A DNA stretch of 64,000 nt from Pedobacter steynii (lineage in GTDB: Bacteria > Bacteroidota > Bacteroidia > Sphingobacteriales > Sphingobacteriaceae): contig NZ_FNGY01000002.1 of NCBI RefSeq assembly GCF_900103665.1, positions 310,001-374,000 of the forward strand, given 5' to 3'. The notes beneath the pieces were generated by a model. It ran no database searches, was not told the DNA's origin, and saw nothing but the letters and a program-made list of their open reading frames with translations. The translations under genes and the position numbers were made by a program. This document shows, piece by piece, positions 18,173 through 26,578 of the stretch (positions within the stretch are counted from its first letter, which is position 1; each line of letters begins with the position of its first letter).

Positions 18173-20005
18173 ATGAACAAAATGCTATCTGGCGCACTGT
18201 TTTTGGTGCTCAGCTACTCCTCATTACATGCTCAGGAAAAAAAATGGGCGCTAATTAAAGATAGAATTGTAACCCCATGGGCAGAAAAGGTGGATCCTAA
18301 AGCCACATTACCAAATTATCCCCGTCCGCAATTGGTGCGTTCCCGGAACTGGAAAAATCTTAACGGTTTGTGGAGCTATGCAATCACGCCAAAAAATCAA
18401 AGCGAACCTGCCAGCTATCAGGGCAGTATTCTTGTTCCTTTTGCAGTAGAATCTGCCTTATCTGGTGTCGGTAAAACCGTAGGTAAGGACAGTGTACTTT
18501 GGTATAAAAACAACATTACCATTCCTGCTTCTATGAAAAATCAGGAAGTGTTGTTGCATTTTGGTGCGGTAGACTGGCAGGCGGAAATCTTTGTGAACGG
18601 CAAAAGTGCTGGTCAGCATGAGGGCGGTTTCGATCCTTTTACCTTTAACATTACCAATCTTCTTAAAAAAGGAAACACGCAGGAAATAAAAGTGCGGGTC
18701 TGGGACCCAACGGATGAAGGGCCACAACCAAGAGGCAAACAGCAAAGGAAACCTGAAGGGATCTGGTATACCCCCGTTACTGGCATCTGGCAGACGGTTT
18801 GGCTGGAAAGCGTTCCAAAAACACATATTGTATCTACTAAACAAACTCCGGATATCGATGCGAAAACACTTTCAGTAAATGTGAAGGTGGAATCTGCCCA
18901 GCCAGGGGATCAGATCAGAGTCACTGCATTTGAGGGTAAGCAGCAAATTGCTCAAAAAGAAGCAGGCCTTAATGGGCAGGTTTCTTTAGCCATTGAAAAT
19001 CCAAAGCTATGGTCTGCAAAAACACCTTTCTTATATGACCTGAAAATTGAATTGCTGCGCAAAGGAAAGGTAATTGATCAGGCTGCCAGCTATTTTGCGA
19101 TGCGTAAATCATCCATGGGAAAGGATCAGAATGGTATCCAGAGAATGTTGCTGAATAATGAGTTCGTCTTTCAGTATGGTCCTTTAGACCAGGGTTGGTG
19201 GCCGGACGGTTTGTATACTGCACCTACAGAAGAAGCCATGATCTTTGACATCATAAAGACCAAAGAAATGGGCTTTAACATGATCCGGAAGCACATTAAA
19301 GTAGAACCGGCAAGATGGTATTACGAATGCGATAAATTAGGAATGCTGGTATGGCAGGACATGCCTAGTGGTGACCTCGGTAACCATTGGGAACCCAATC
19401 TGGGCACAATGGGAGGGACGGATAAAAACCGTAGCCCGGAATCAGAAGCAATGTACCGCAATGAATGGAATAAAATCATGGACGACCTTCATAATTTCCC
19501 CTCCATTGTAGTCTGGACTCCATTTAACGAAGCCTGGGGACAATTTAAAACCAAAGAAATCGCGGAATGGACTAAAGCAAAAGATCCTTCCAGACTGGTC
19601 AACAGTGCAAGTGGTGGGAATCATGTGATCACCGGAGATATCGTGGATTTACACCATTATCCGGAACCAAAAATGCCAAGGCCAGACCTTTTTGGCCCTG
19701 CGCATGCCCTGGTTTTAGGCGAATTTGGTGGACTGGGGCTGCCGGTCCCGGGTCATACCTGGAAGGAAAAAGACAATTGGGGATACCAGTCTTTCAAAAC
19801 TGCAGACGAGCTTTTCGATAAGTATGATTCTTTTATCCGAAGCATCGAAGGTTTGATCAAAAAGGGATTGTCTGCGGCGGTATATACACAGACTACCGAC
19901 GTGGAGCAGGAAACAAATGGACTGATGACCTACGACAGGACCTTAAAACTGCCGGAAACAAAGGTAAAAGCGGCGAACGACAGATTGTACCTGATCACTC
20001 CCTAA
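18173..20005 (+). CDS. GH2 family glycoside hydrolase (beta-galactosidase/beta-glucuronidase type)
   Basis: About 610 residues from ATG 18173, which gives signal peptide MNKMLSGALFLVLSYSSLHAQ. The frame is open back to TTG 18110, but that would precede the signal with 21 polar residues. Domain order: sugar-binding jelly roll (LLHFGAVDWQAEIFVNGKSAGQHEGGF), Ig-like domain (PKLWSAKTPFLYDLKIEL), TIM barrel. Acid/base is Glu453 in PFNEAWGQ and the nucleophile is Glu517 in VLGEFGGLG. The barrel motif is shorter than in LacZ and lacks the large C-terminal domain, placing it among the small Bacteroidota GH2 enzymes. It heads a plus-strand cluster with the DUF4965 genes. Sugar specificity cannot be assigned. 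Confidence 0.9.
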   Translation: MNKMLSGALFLVLSYSSLHAQEKKWALIKDRIVTPWAEKVDPKATLPNYPRPQLVRSRNWKNLNGLWSYAITPKNQSEPASYQGSILVPFAVESALSGVGKTVGKDSVLWYKNNITIPASMKNQEVLLHFGAVDWQAEIFVNGKSAGQHEGGFDPFTFNITNLLKKGNTQEIKVRVWDPTDEGPQPRGKQQRKPEGIWYTPVTGIWQTVWLESVPKTHIVSTKQTPDIDAKTLSVNVKVESAQPGDQIRVTAFEGKQQIAQKEAGLNGQVSLAIENPKLWSAKTPFLYDLKIELLRKGKVIDQAASYFAMRKSSMGKDQNGIQRMLLNNEFVFQYGPLDQGWWPDGLYTAPTEEAMIFDIIKTKEMGFNMIRKHIKVEPARWYYECDKLGMLVWQDMPSGDLGNHWEPNLGTMGGTDKNRSPESEAMYRNEWNKIMDDLHNFPSIVVWTPFNEAWGQFKTKEIAEWTKAKDPSRLVNSASGGNHVITGDIVDLHHYPEPKMPRPDLFGPAHALVLGEFGGLGLPVPGHTWKEKDNWGYQSFKTADELFDKYDSFIRSIEGLIKKGLSAAVYTQTTDVEQETNGLMTYDRTLKLPETKVKAANDRLYLITP

Positions 20006-20033
20006 TTTTTAAGCTAAACACACAACCAAACAT

Positions 20034-22496
20034 ATGAAACGATTATTTATTACTTTAGGTTTATCGGCTATGCTGTGGAATGCTTCCGCTCAGGAACGTA
20101 CTGCCCCATCATATCCTTTAATTACTCACGATCCTTATTTTAGCATCTGGTCTGCCACAGATCAGGTCAATAAATCCCCAACGAGGCACTGGACGGGTGC
20201 AGAACAGTCATTAACAGGCATTATTAAAGTGGATGGTGTACCTTATAGTTTTTTAGGGGCAACGTCAAAACCTTATACCAATGTGCTTCCAACATCCGAC
20301 GATGAGGATTATCGCTTCAGTTATACGGAATCTGCCCCGGCAGCAAATTGGAACAGCATCGACTTTAAAGAATCTGGATGGAGATCTGGTGGCGCTCCCT
20401 TCGGTGATGTGGTCAACGGTGCAGGTACCGCATGGACGTCAAAGGAACTTTGGGTTAGGAGAACTTTTGAACTGAGCAATCCTGCACTAAAAGACCTTAC
20501 CTTAAAATTGAACCATGACGATAATGTGGAGGTTTTCTTAAACGGAGACTTGATCTATAGCTTTATTGGATGGACCAGTAACCGTTTTTCTCTTATTCCA
20601 CTAAAAGATGCGGTCTTAAAAAATCTTAAAAAAGGTAAAAATGTCCTGGCCATTCACATCAAAAATACGGTTGGTGGTGCATGGCTTGATGCCGGATTGA
20701 TTTCCACTGCGGTACCTGTAAAGCAAATTGCCCAGGCGCAGCAAAAAGGAGCTAAGGTTACTGCAACTCAAACGAGTTATGAGTTCAAAGCAGGGGGGGT
20801 AGACCTTTCCTTAATCTTTACCTCTCCCTTACTAATGGATGATCTGAATTTGATCTCCAGGCCAATTTCTTATGTGACATATCGCGTAAAATCCAACGAT
20901 AAAAAACAACACGAAGTGGACGTACTTTTTAATGCTTCAACGAATATTGCGGTGAATACCACCGGACAGCGTGTAAAAGTGACAAAAGCAAATGCGAAAG
21001 GTCTGGCAGTATTGAAAGCAGGAACGGTGGATCAGCCGGTCATGAAGAAGTCTGGGGATGACCTCAGGATTGATTGGGGTTACCTATATGTAGCCGCCCC
21101 TTCTGCAACTTCGACGAGTCAATATGTTGTTCCATTAAAAAATGCGGTTAACGACTTTGTGAAACCCAATAAAGCGGCCAGACAAACGGCTGCGACGGGT
21201 ACTAAATTATCATTAAGTACCCAGCTTTCTTTCGGACAGGTAGGCAATTCAGTAAAAGAACAATACCTGATGCTTGGATATGACGATCTGGAATCGGTTC
21301 AATATTTTGGAAAAAACCTGAAAGCATATTGGAATACCAATGGAGATAAGTCTTTTGAAAGCGAGTTGATCAGCGCAGCAGACCAATACCAGCAGCTGAT
21401 CAAAAGATGCAATGAGTTTGATGCTTCCATGTATAAAACTGCATTGGCAGCCGGAGGCGAGAAATACGCGAAGCTTTGTGTATTGGCTTATAGACAAGCC
21501 ATTTCTGCACACAAACTGGTGAAAAGCCCGGAGGGCGATTTGCTGTTCCTTTCCAAAGAAAATTTCAGCAACGGATCGATCAATACAGTAGACATTACTT
21601 ATCCTTCTGCACCATTATTTCTTGTTTACAATCCGGATTTGCTGAAAGGCATGATGAACGGAATCTTCTATTATAGTGAAAGTGGTCGATGGAAAAAACC
21701 TTTTGCAGCACACGATCTGGGTACTTACCCTTTGGCAAACGGACAGACTTACGGGGAAGATATGCCGGTAGAAGAGTCGGGAAACATGATCATTCTGACA
21801 GCTGCCATCGCTAAAGTGGAAGGCAATGCGGAGTATGCCAAAAAGCATTGGGAAACCTTAAGCATCTGGGCAGATTACCTGAGCAAAGAAGGATTTGATC
21901 CGGCCAATCAACTCTGCACGGATGATTTTGCAGGTCACCTGGCCCGTAATACCAATTTATCGGCTAAAGCGATCGTTGCCTTAGGCAGCTATGGTATGCT
22001 TGCAGAACAATTAGGTAAAACTGAGATCGCAGAGAAATATAAAAATATGGCCAAAGAAATGGCGCAAAAGTGGATTCAGATGGCGGATGCCGGAGACCAT
22101 TTCGCGCTGACCTTTGACCGTAAAGATACCTGGAGCCAAAAATACAACCTGGTATGGGATAAGGTGCTGAACCTGGATATTTTTCCTAAGGACGTATTTC
22201 AGAAAGAAATCAAATTTTACCTGAATAAACAAAATGCATTTGGCCTGCCTTTGGATAGTCGCCGGACATATACCAAATCAGACTGGATCGTCTGGACGGC
22301 TACGCTTACAGACAACCGCGCAGATTTTGATCAACTGGTAAACCCGGTGTATAAGTACGCTATAGAAACAGAGGACAGGGTTCCATTGAGCGACTGGCAT
22401 GAGACGACGAATGGAAAACAATCCGGTTTCCAGGCACGTAGTGTAGTGGGTGGATATTCTATGAAATTATTGGATTATAGGTTAAATAAAAGGTAA
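20034..22496 (+). CDS. DUF4965/DUF5127 'glutaminase A'-like secreted protein, copy 1
   Basis: The 820-residue protein has signal peptide MKRLFITLGLSAMLWNASAQ. The opening PLITHDPYFSIWSATDQVN...HWTGAEQSLTGIIKVDG is the DUF4964/DUF5127 signature of proteins annotated as glutaminase A. A galactose-binding-like insert (about residues 100-215, LKLNHDDNVEVFLNGDLIYSF) is followed by the beta domain and an (alpha/alpha)6-like C-terminal domain with GGEKYAKLCVLAYRQAISAHKL, YGEDMPVEESGNM and LCTDDFAGHLARN. The glutaminase function is known only for a few fungal and bacterial members. PUL context and the toroid fold make a glycosidase-like role plausible, which is inference. A close paralogue lies 1.2 kb downstream, with a mutarotase between them. 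Confidence 0.85.
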   Translation: MKRLFITLGLSAMLWNASAQERTAPSYPLITHDPYFSIWSATDQVNKSPTRHWTGAEQSLTGIIKVDGVPYSFLGATSKPYTNVLPTSDDEDYRFSYTESAPAANWNSIDFKESGWRSGGAPFGDVVNGAGTAWTSKELWVRRTFELSNPALKDLTLKLNHDDNVEVFLNGDLIYSFIGWTSNRFSLIPLKDAVLKNLKKGKNVLAIHIKNTVGGAWLDAGLISTAVPVKQIAQAQQKGAKVTATQTSYEFKAGGVDLSLIFTSPLLMDDLNLISRPISYVTYRVKSNDKKQHEVDVLFNASTNIAVNTTGQRVKVTKANAKGLAVLKAGTVDQPVMKKSGDDLRIDWGYLYVAAPSATSTSQYVVPLKNAVNDFVKPNKAARQTAATGTKLSLSTQLSFGQVGNSVKEQYLMLGYDDLESVQYFGKNLKAYWNTNGDKSFESELISAADQYQQLIKRCNEFDASMYKTALAAGGEKYAKLCVLAYRQAISAHKLVKSPEGDLLFLSKENFSNGSINTVDITYPSAPLFLVYNPDLLKGMMNGIFYYSESGRWKKPFAAHDLGTYPLANGQTYGEDMPVEESGNMIILTAAIAKVEGNAEYAKKHWETLSIWADYLSKEGFDPANQLCTDDFAGHLARNTNLSAKAIVALGSYGMLAEQLGKTEIAEKYKNMAKEMAQKWIQMADAGDHFALTFDRKDTWSQKYNLVWDKVLNLDIFPKDVFQKEIKFYLNKQNAFGLPLDSRRTYTKSDWIVWTATLTDNRADFDQLVNPVYKYAIETEDRVPLSDWHETTNGKQSGFQARSVVGGYSMKLLDYRLNKR

Positions 22497-22529
22497 CGAC
22501 ATCATAACCTTTAAGAACAATATACACGG

Positions 22530-23693
22530 ATGAAAACATATTTAAAACAAAGCATTCCAGCTTTAGTGGTAGGGACAATGCTCTTCGCAGCTGCCTGTAA
22601 TTCTACAACGCAGAAATCTGCTCCGGGCGCTTCAGATACCACTGGTATCTCGGCTAAAGCTTTTGAGAAAGAGATAGACGGTAAGCCGGTACACCTGTTC
22701 TGCCTTAAAAATAAATCCGGTTCAAAAGCGTTGGTCACCAACTTTGGTGGCCGGCTGGTCGGATTGTTTGTTCCGGATCAGGCAGGTAAACTGGTTGATG
22801 TAGTGGCAGGATTTGATGGTATTGAAGGATATCAGCATTCAACGGAGCCTTATTTTGGTGCAACGATTGGCCGCTACGGAAACCGCATTGCCAAAGGACG
22901 ATTTACCTTGGATGGCAAAGCCTACACGATTTTTACCAATAATGGAACGAACACATTACATGGTGGAAAAAAAGGATACCAGGACGTAGTTTGGGAGGCA
23001 ACACAGCCTGATGCCCAAACTTTAGAATTGCGTTACCTGTCGAAAGATATGGAAGAAGGCTTCCCTGGAAACCTCAATGTGACGGTCAGCTATACCTTAA
23101 CCGACGACAATGCGCTTAAAATTACTTATAAAGCTACAACCGATAAAAATACGGTCGTAAATTTAACAAACCATGCCTTTTTTAACCTCAATGGATCGCA
23201 AAGCGGAAGTATCTTAAACCATTTACTTCAAATTAATGCAGATCAATACACTCCGGTAGATTCGACTTTAATTCCATCGGGTAAACTGGAAGCGGTAAAG
23301 GAGACCCCTTTTGATTTTAAACAGGCCAAAACAATAGGGAAAGATATTGAAATTAAAAATCCACAATTGGAGAACGGGAAAGGATATGACCATAATTTCG
23401 TGTTAAATCCACACCAGATAACTGATCCTGTTGCCATCGTCACCGCTGATAAAACGGGAATCGTGATGAGCGTTTATACAGATCAGCCTGGTTTGCAATT
23501 TTACAGTGGAAATTTCATGCAAAGTAAAAATATGATGAAAGGAAATCATAAAGATGATTTCAGAACTGCATTTGCTTTAGAAACCCAGCATTTTCCCAAT
23601 AGCCCAAATCAACCGTCCTTTCCAACTACGGTGCTAAAAAAAGGCGAATCTTATCAAAGCCAGTCCATTTATAAATTTTCAGTAGCCAAATAA
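22530..23693 (+). CDS. galM: Aldose 1-epimerase (mutarotase), lipoprotein form
   Basis: The 387-residue product interconverts alpha and beta anomers of aldoses such as galactose. It carries a lipoprotein signal (LFAAACNS, lipid-anchored Cys), so it acts in the periplasm rather than the cytosol. Family motifs are GATIGRYGNRIAKG, NNGTNTLHGGKKGYQ, VVNLTNHAFFNLNG with the general-acid His, YDHNFVL, and FALETQHFPNSPNQPSFP with the general-base Glu. Length is normal for secreted mutarotases. Location between the two DUF4965 genes and next to GH2 and alpha-galactosidase genes suggests it equilibrates sugars released by retaining or inverting enzymes before uptake. It starts 33 bp after the previous stop; the next gene begins within 30 bp of its end. 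Confidence 0.93.
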   Translation: MKTYLKQSIPALVVGTMLFAAACNSTTQKSAPGASDTTGISAKAFEKEIDGKPVHLFCLKNKSGSKALVTNFGGRLVGLFVPDQAGKLVDVVAGFDGIEGYQHSTEPYFGATIGRYGNRIAKGRFTLDGKAYTIFTNNGTNTLHGGKKGYQDVVWEATQPDAQTLELRYLSKDMEEGFPGNLNVTVSYTLTDDNALKITYKATTDKNTVVNLTNHAFFNLNGSQSGSILNHLLQINADQYTPVDSTLIPSGKLEAVKETPFDFKQAKTIGKDIEIKNPQLENGKGYDHNFVLNPHQITDPVAIVTADKTGIVMSVYTDQPGLQFYSGNFMQSKNMMKGNHKDDFRTAFALETQHFPNSPNQPSFPTTVLKKGESYQSQSIYKFSVAK

Positions 23694-23717
23694 CCATTGA
23701 AAAGATTCCCTAAAAAT

Positions 23718-26246
23718 ATGATCCGTCAAATTCTAACATTTATTGGTGTAGGACTTACGCTGGCATCTGCTCAGGCACAGCAAAGTAAAGCGCCATCATA
23801 TCCTTTGATTACGCATGATCCTTACTTTAGCATATGGTCAAATACAGATCAGTTGAACCAATCGGCAACTACACACTGGACCGGCGCTGAACAAGCACTC
23901 AGTGGATTGATTCAGGTCGACGGAAAAACCTATCGTTTCATGGGCCATACGGACAAGATTTACAAATCTATACTGGCCGCTGCAGATGAAAAAACTTACC
24001 AGTTCAGCTTTACAGAGACTGCTCCAAAAGAGGATTGGAATACACCTGATTTTGACGCTTCTGCATGGAAATCAGGTGCTGCACCTTTTGGGGACCTCTG
24101 GGCTCAGGCAGGTACAGAATGGAAAAGCAAACGGCTTTGGGCAATTAGAAGTTTTCAGCTTAACGACCGCATACCAGAAGTCATGTATCTCAAAATCAAC
24201 CATGATGATCAGGTTGAAGTGTATCTGAACGGCTTGCAGATTCTTAGTAAAAAAGGATTTACAGCAGGTAAATACTTATATGTGCCGATAAAAGGAGCAG
24301 CCTTAAAAAGTTTAAAAAAAGGAAAGAATGTCTTAGCCATTCATATTGAAAATACTGGCGGCGGACAATGGCTGGACGCAGGCCTGGTGACGGATGACCC
24401 TGCAAATAATGGAAAAATTGCCCAGGCAGTGCAGACCAACCGGATGATCAAAGCGACGCAGACGGATTATTCATTTAAATGCGGAGGGGTAGATTTAAAC
24501 CTTACTTTTACTTCTCCCTTGTTGATGAACGATCTTGAGCTCATCTCCAGGCCTGTTTCTTACCTGAGTTACCGCGTCAGGTCAAATGATAAAAAGAAGC
24601 ATCAGGTTAAAGTTTTTTTTAGTGCCTCATCGGATCTCGCCGTAAATACGCCTAATCAGGAAATTGAAGCGACATCGGTAAAACTACCGGGATTGGCCGT
24701 TTTAAAAGCAGGAACAACCACCCAGCCGGTATTGCAAAAAACCGGAGATAATGTACGTATAGATTGGGGGTATGTATATGTGGCTGTACCGCAATCACAG
24801 AAAAGTTCCCAGTTTATTGCAGCAGCAAGCACCAGTCCGGCACTATTCCAATCGGGAAGCAAAAGTGTAAATGCTGATAAAGCCAAAGCAGAAAAGGCTA
24901 GCGGAATAAATAAAGTTAAAGGAACAAAGTACGCACTGAATACCGTATTGGATTTTGGCGAGGTAAACCAGACCACAAAGCAACAGTTTGTAATGCTGGC
25001 ATATGAGGACCTGGAATCTGTACAATACTTTGGTAAAAACCTGAAAGCCTGGTGGACCAACGATGGCAAAAGAACCTTCGGCGATCTGCTTCAGCAAGCC
25101 GCTAATGAATACCCTCAGATCATTGCAAAATGTAATGCTTTCGATGCCCAAATGTATGCCGCTGCGGTACAATCCGGAGGCGAGAAATACGCGGGCTTGT
25201 GCGTAATTGCCTATAGACAGGCCATTTCTGCCCATAAATTAGTGAAGAGCCCAAAGGGAGAGCTCCTGTTTATGTCAAAAGAGAACTATAGCAACGGCTC
25301 TATCCACACGGTAGACATTACCTACCCATCTACTCCGCTCTTCCTGGCTTACAACCCGGAATTGGTGAAAGGTTTACTGAACGGAATCTTCGAATACAGT
25401 GAAAGCGGAAGATGGAAAAAGCCATATCCCGCACATGATTTAGGAACTTATCCTGTAGCAAATGGACAGACTTACGGGGAAGATATGCCGGTAGAGGAAT
25501 CGGGGAATATGATCATCGCTACGGCGGCCACGGTCAAAGCGGAGGGCAATGCGGCTTATGCTAAAAAACATTGGTCTACCCTAAGTACATGGGCAGAATA
25601 CCTGAGCAAAGAGGGATTTGATCCAGGAAATCAATTGTGTACTGATGATTTTGCCGGACACCTGAACAGGAATGCGAATTTATCAGTCAAGGCGATTGTT
25701 GCATTGGGTGCCTATGGCTGGATGGCTCAGGAACTTGGAGAAACGGAGACCGCTGCAAAGTACACCCATATGGCCAAAGAGATGGCTAAGAAATGGGCGG
25801 AGCTGGCGGACGATGGCGATCATTACAGCCTGGCTTTCGGTCAGAAGGGAACCTGGAGTCAGAAGTATAATTTGGTATGGGATAAATTACTAAATCTTGG
25901 ACTGTTTACTAAAACGGTTTATGATAAGGAAGTGAAATATTATTTGGGTAAACAGAATAAGTATGGTTTGCCTCTGGATAGCCGTAAATCTTATACCAAA
26001 TCTGATTGGGTACTCTGGACCTCAGTGTTGGCCGACAATCGCTCAGATTTCGATGCCTTCATAGATCCGATTTATTTGTATGCAATAGAAACACCTTCCC
26101 GTTCACCAATCAGCGACTGGCATGAAACCAAAGACGCTGTTCGCCAGAATTTTACCGCAAGAAGTGTGGTGGGTGGATATTTTATAAAGCTATTGGAAAG
26201 TCAATGGAACAAGCATAAAGAAGGAAATACAAAGACAAAGAAGTAG
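23718..26246 (+). CDS. DUF4965/DUF5127 'glutaminase A'-like secreted protein, copy 2
   Basis: About 842 residues from ATG 23718, which yields signal peptide MIRQILTFIGVGLTLASAQAQ. A TTG at 23697 is in frame and only 3 bp after the mutarotase stop, so a slightly longer form is possible. It matches copy 1 throughout (THDPYFSIWSNTDQLNQSATTHWTGAEQALSG; GGEKYAGLCVIAYRQAISAHKLVKSP; YGEDMPVEESGNM), including the galactose-binding-like insert. It differs by an Ala/Ser/Lys-rich linker near residues 370-400 (SVNADKAKAEKASGINKVKG) and a longer Lys-rich tail. The copies are old enough to have diverged at many positions, suggesting distinct substrates or linkages. It is the last gene of the GH2 cluster. 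Confidence 0.85.
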   Translation: MIRQILTFIGVGLTLASAQAQQSKAPSYPLITHDPYFSIWSNTDQLNQSATTHWTGAEQALSGLIQVDGKTYRFMGHTDKIYKSILAAADEKTYQFSFTETAPKEDWNTPDFDASAWKSGAAPFGDLWAQAGTEWKSKRLWAIRSFQLNDRIPEVMYLKINHDDQVEVYLNGLQILSKKGFTAGKYLYVPIKGAALKSLKKGKNVLAIHIENTGGGQWLDAGLVTDDPANNGKIAQAVQTNRMIKATQTDYSFKCGGVDLNLTFTSPLLMNDLELISRPVSYLSYRVRSNDKKKHQVKVFFSASSDLAVNTPNQEIEATSVKLPGLAVLKAGTTTQPVLQKTGDNVRIDWGYVYVAVPQSQKSSQFIAAASTSPALFQSGSKSVNADKAKAEKASGINKVKGTKYALNTVLDFGEVNQTTKQQFVMLAYEDLESVQYFGKNLKAWWTNDGKRTFGDLLQQAANEYPQIIAKCNAFDAQMYAAAVQSGGEKYAGLCVIAYRQAISAHKLVKSPKGELLFMSKENYSNGSIHTVDITYPSTPLFLAYNPELVKGLLNGIFEYSESGRWKKPYPAHDLGTYPVANGQTYGEDMPVEESGNMIIATAATVKAEGNAAYAKKHWSTLSTWAEYLSKEGFDPGNQLCTDDFAGHLNRNANLSVKAIVALGAYGWMAQELGETETAAKYTHMAKEMAKKWAELADDGDHYSLAFGQKGTWSQKYNLVWDKLLNLGLFTKTVYDKEVKYYLGKQNKYGLPLDSRKSYTKSDWVLWTSVLADNRSDFDAFIDPIYLYAIETPSRSPISDWHETKDAVRQNFTARSVVGGYFIKLLESQWNKHKEGNTKTKK

Positions 26247-26263
26247 TCCTGAAAAGCTACTTC
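26240..26263 (+). terminator. Short perfect hairpin overlapping the stop of DUF4965 copy 2
   Basis: Arms GAAGTAG (26240-26246, containing the stop codon) and CTACTTC (26257-26263) pair perfectly over a 10-nt loop. No T-run follows, so this may be an mRNA 3'-end structure rather than a true intrinsic terminator. Confidence 0.35.
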
Positions 26264-26282
26264 AACCCATATTGTTTAGATA

Positions 26283-26316
26283 AAGTTGTGTTGACAAAGA
26301 AGTTGTGTTGAGAAAG
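26283..26316. repeat. 17-bp tandem repeat, two copies
   Basis: AAGTTGTGTTGACAAAG at 26283-26299 is followed directly by AAGTTGTGTTGAGAAAG at 26300-26316, differing at one base. A partial third start (AAG) follows. The role is unknown. Confidence 0.8.
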
Positions 26317-26440
26317 AAGTCCCGAGTGACAAAATTAAGTTGAATTCAAAAGAATCATCAAATATATTAAACCAAGCCAAACCATGAACAACAACTGTTA
26401 TTTCGGGAACTCAACTTAGCAGGTTAACCCTTTGTTAACC

Positions 26441-26467
26441 CGCGCAACGAAGCTGCTGTGCGTTTTT
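26441..26467 (+). terminator. Terminator-like hairpin in the leader of the SusCD operon
   Basis: CGCGCA (26441-26446) pairs with TGTGCG (26457-26462) with one wobble over a 10-nt loop, followed by TTTTT (26463-26467). It could end the upstream GH2/DUF4965 transcript or act as an attenuator. Confidence 0.5.
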
Positions 26468-26578
26468 ATGAAATGTTTAACGAACTACCTCTTTCGGGTG
26501 GACAGGGATTGTATTGCACCAATTCTGCCCGGAATGAGGCCTCATTTAACGAGCCAACTCTAAACCAAATAAACAATT

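Larger units (their letters stand above)
26247..26578 (+). promoter_or_regulatory. Repeat-rich leader region upstream of the second SusCD operon
   Basis: This 332-bp gap holds no ORF. It contains a 17-bp tandem repeat (26283-26299 and 26300-26316, unit AAGTTGTGTTGACAAAG with one change), and the inverted and direct repeat GGTTAAC-N5-GTTAACC (26422-26440). A terminator-like stem CGCGCA/TGTGCG (26441-26462) is followed by TTTTT. A perfect 14-bp palindrome AATGAGGCCTCATT lies at 26533-26546, 33 bp before the start codon. The operon promoter should lie here, but no exact -33/-7 pair was found. Confidence 0.55.

Noticed and set aside
26283..26316. CRISPR-like repeat
   Set aside because: There are only two directly adjacent 17-bp units with no spacer. 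No cas genes are in the window.
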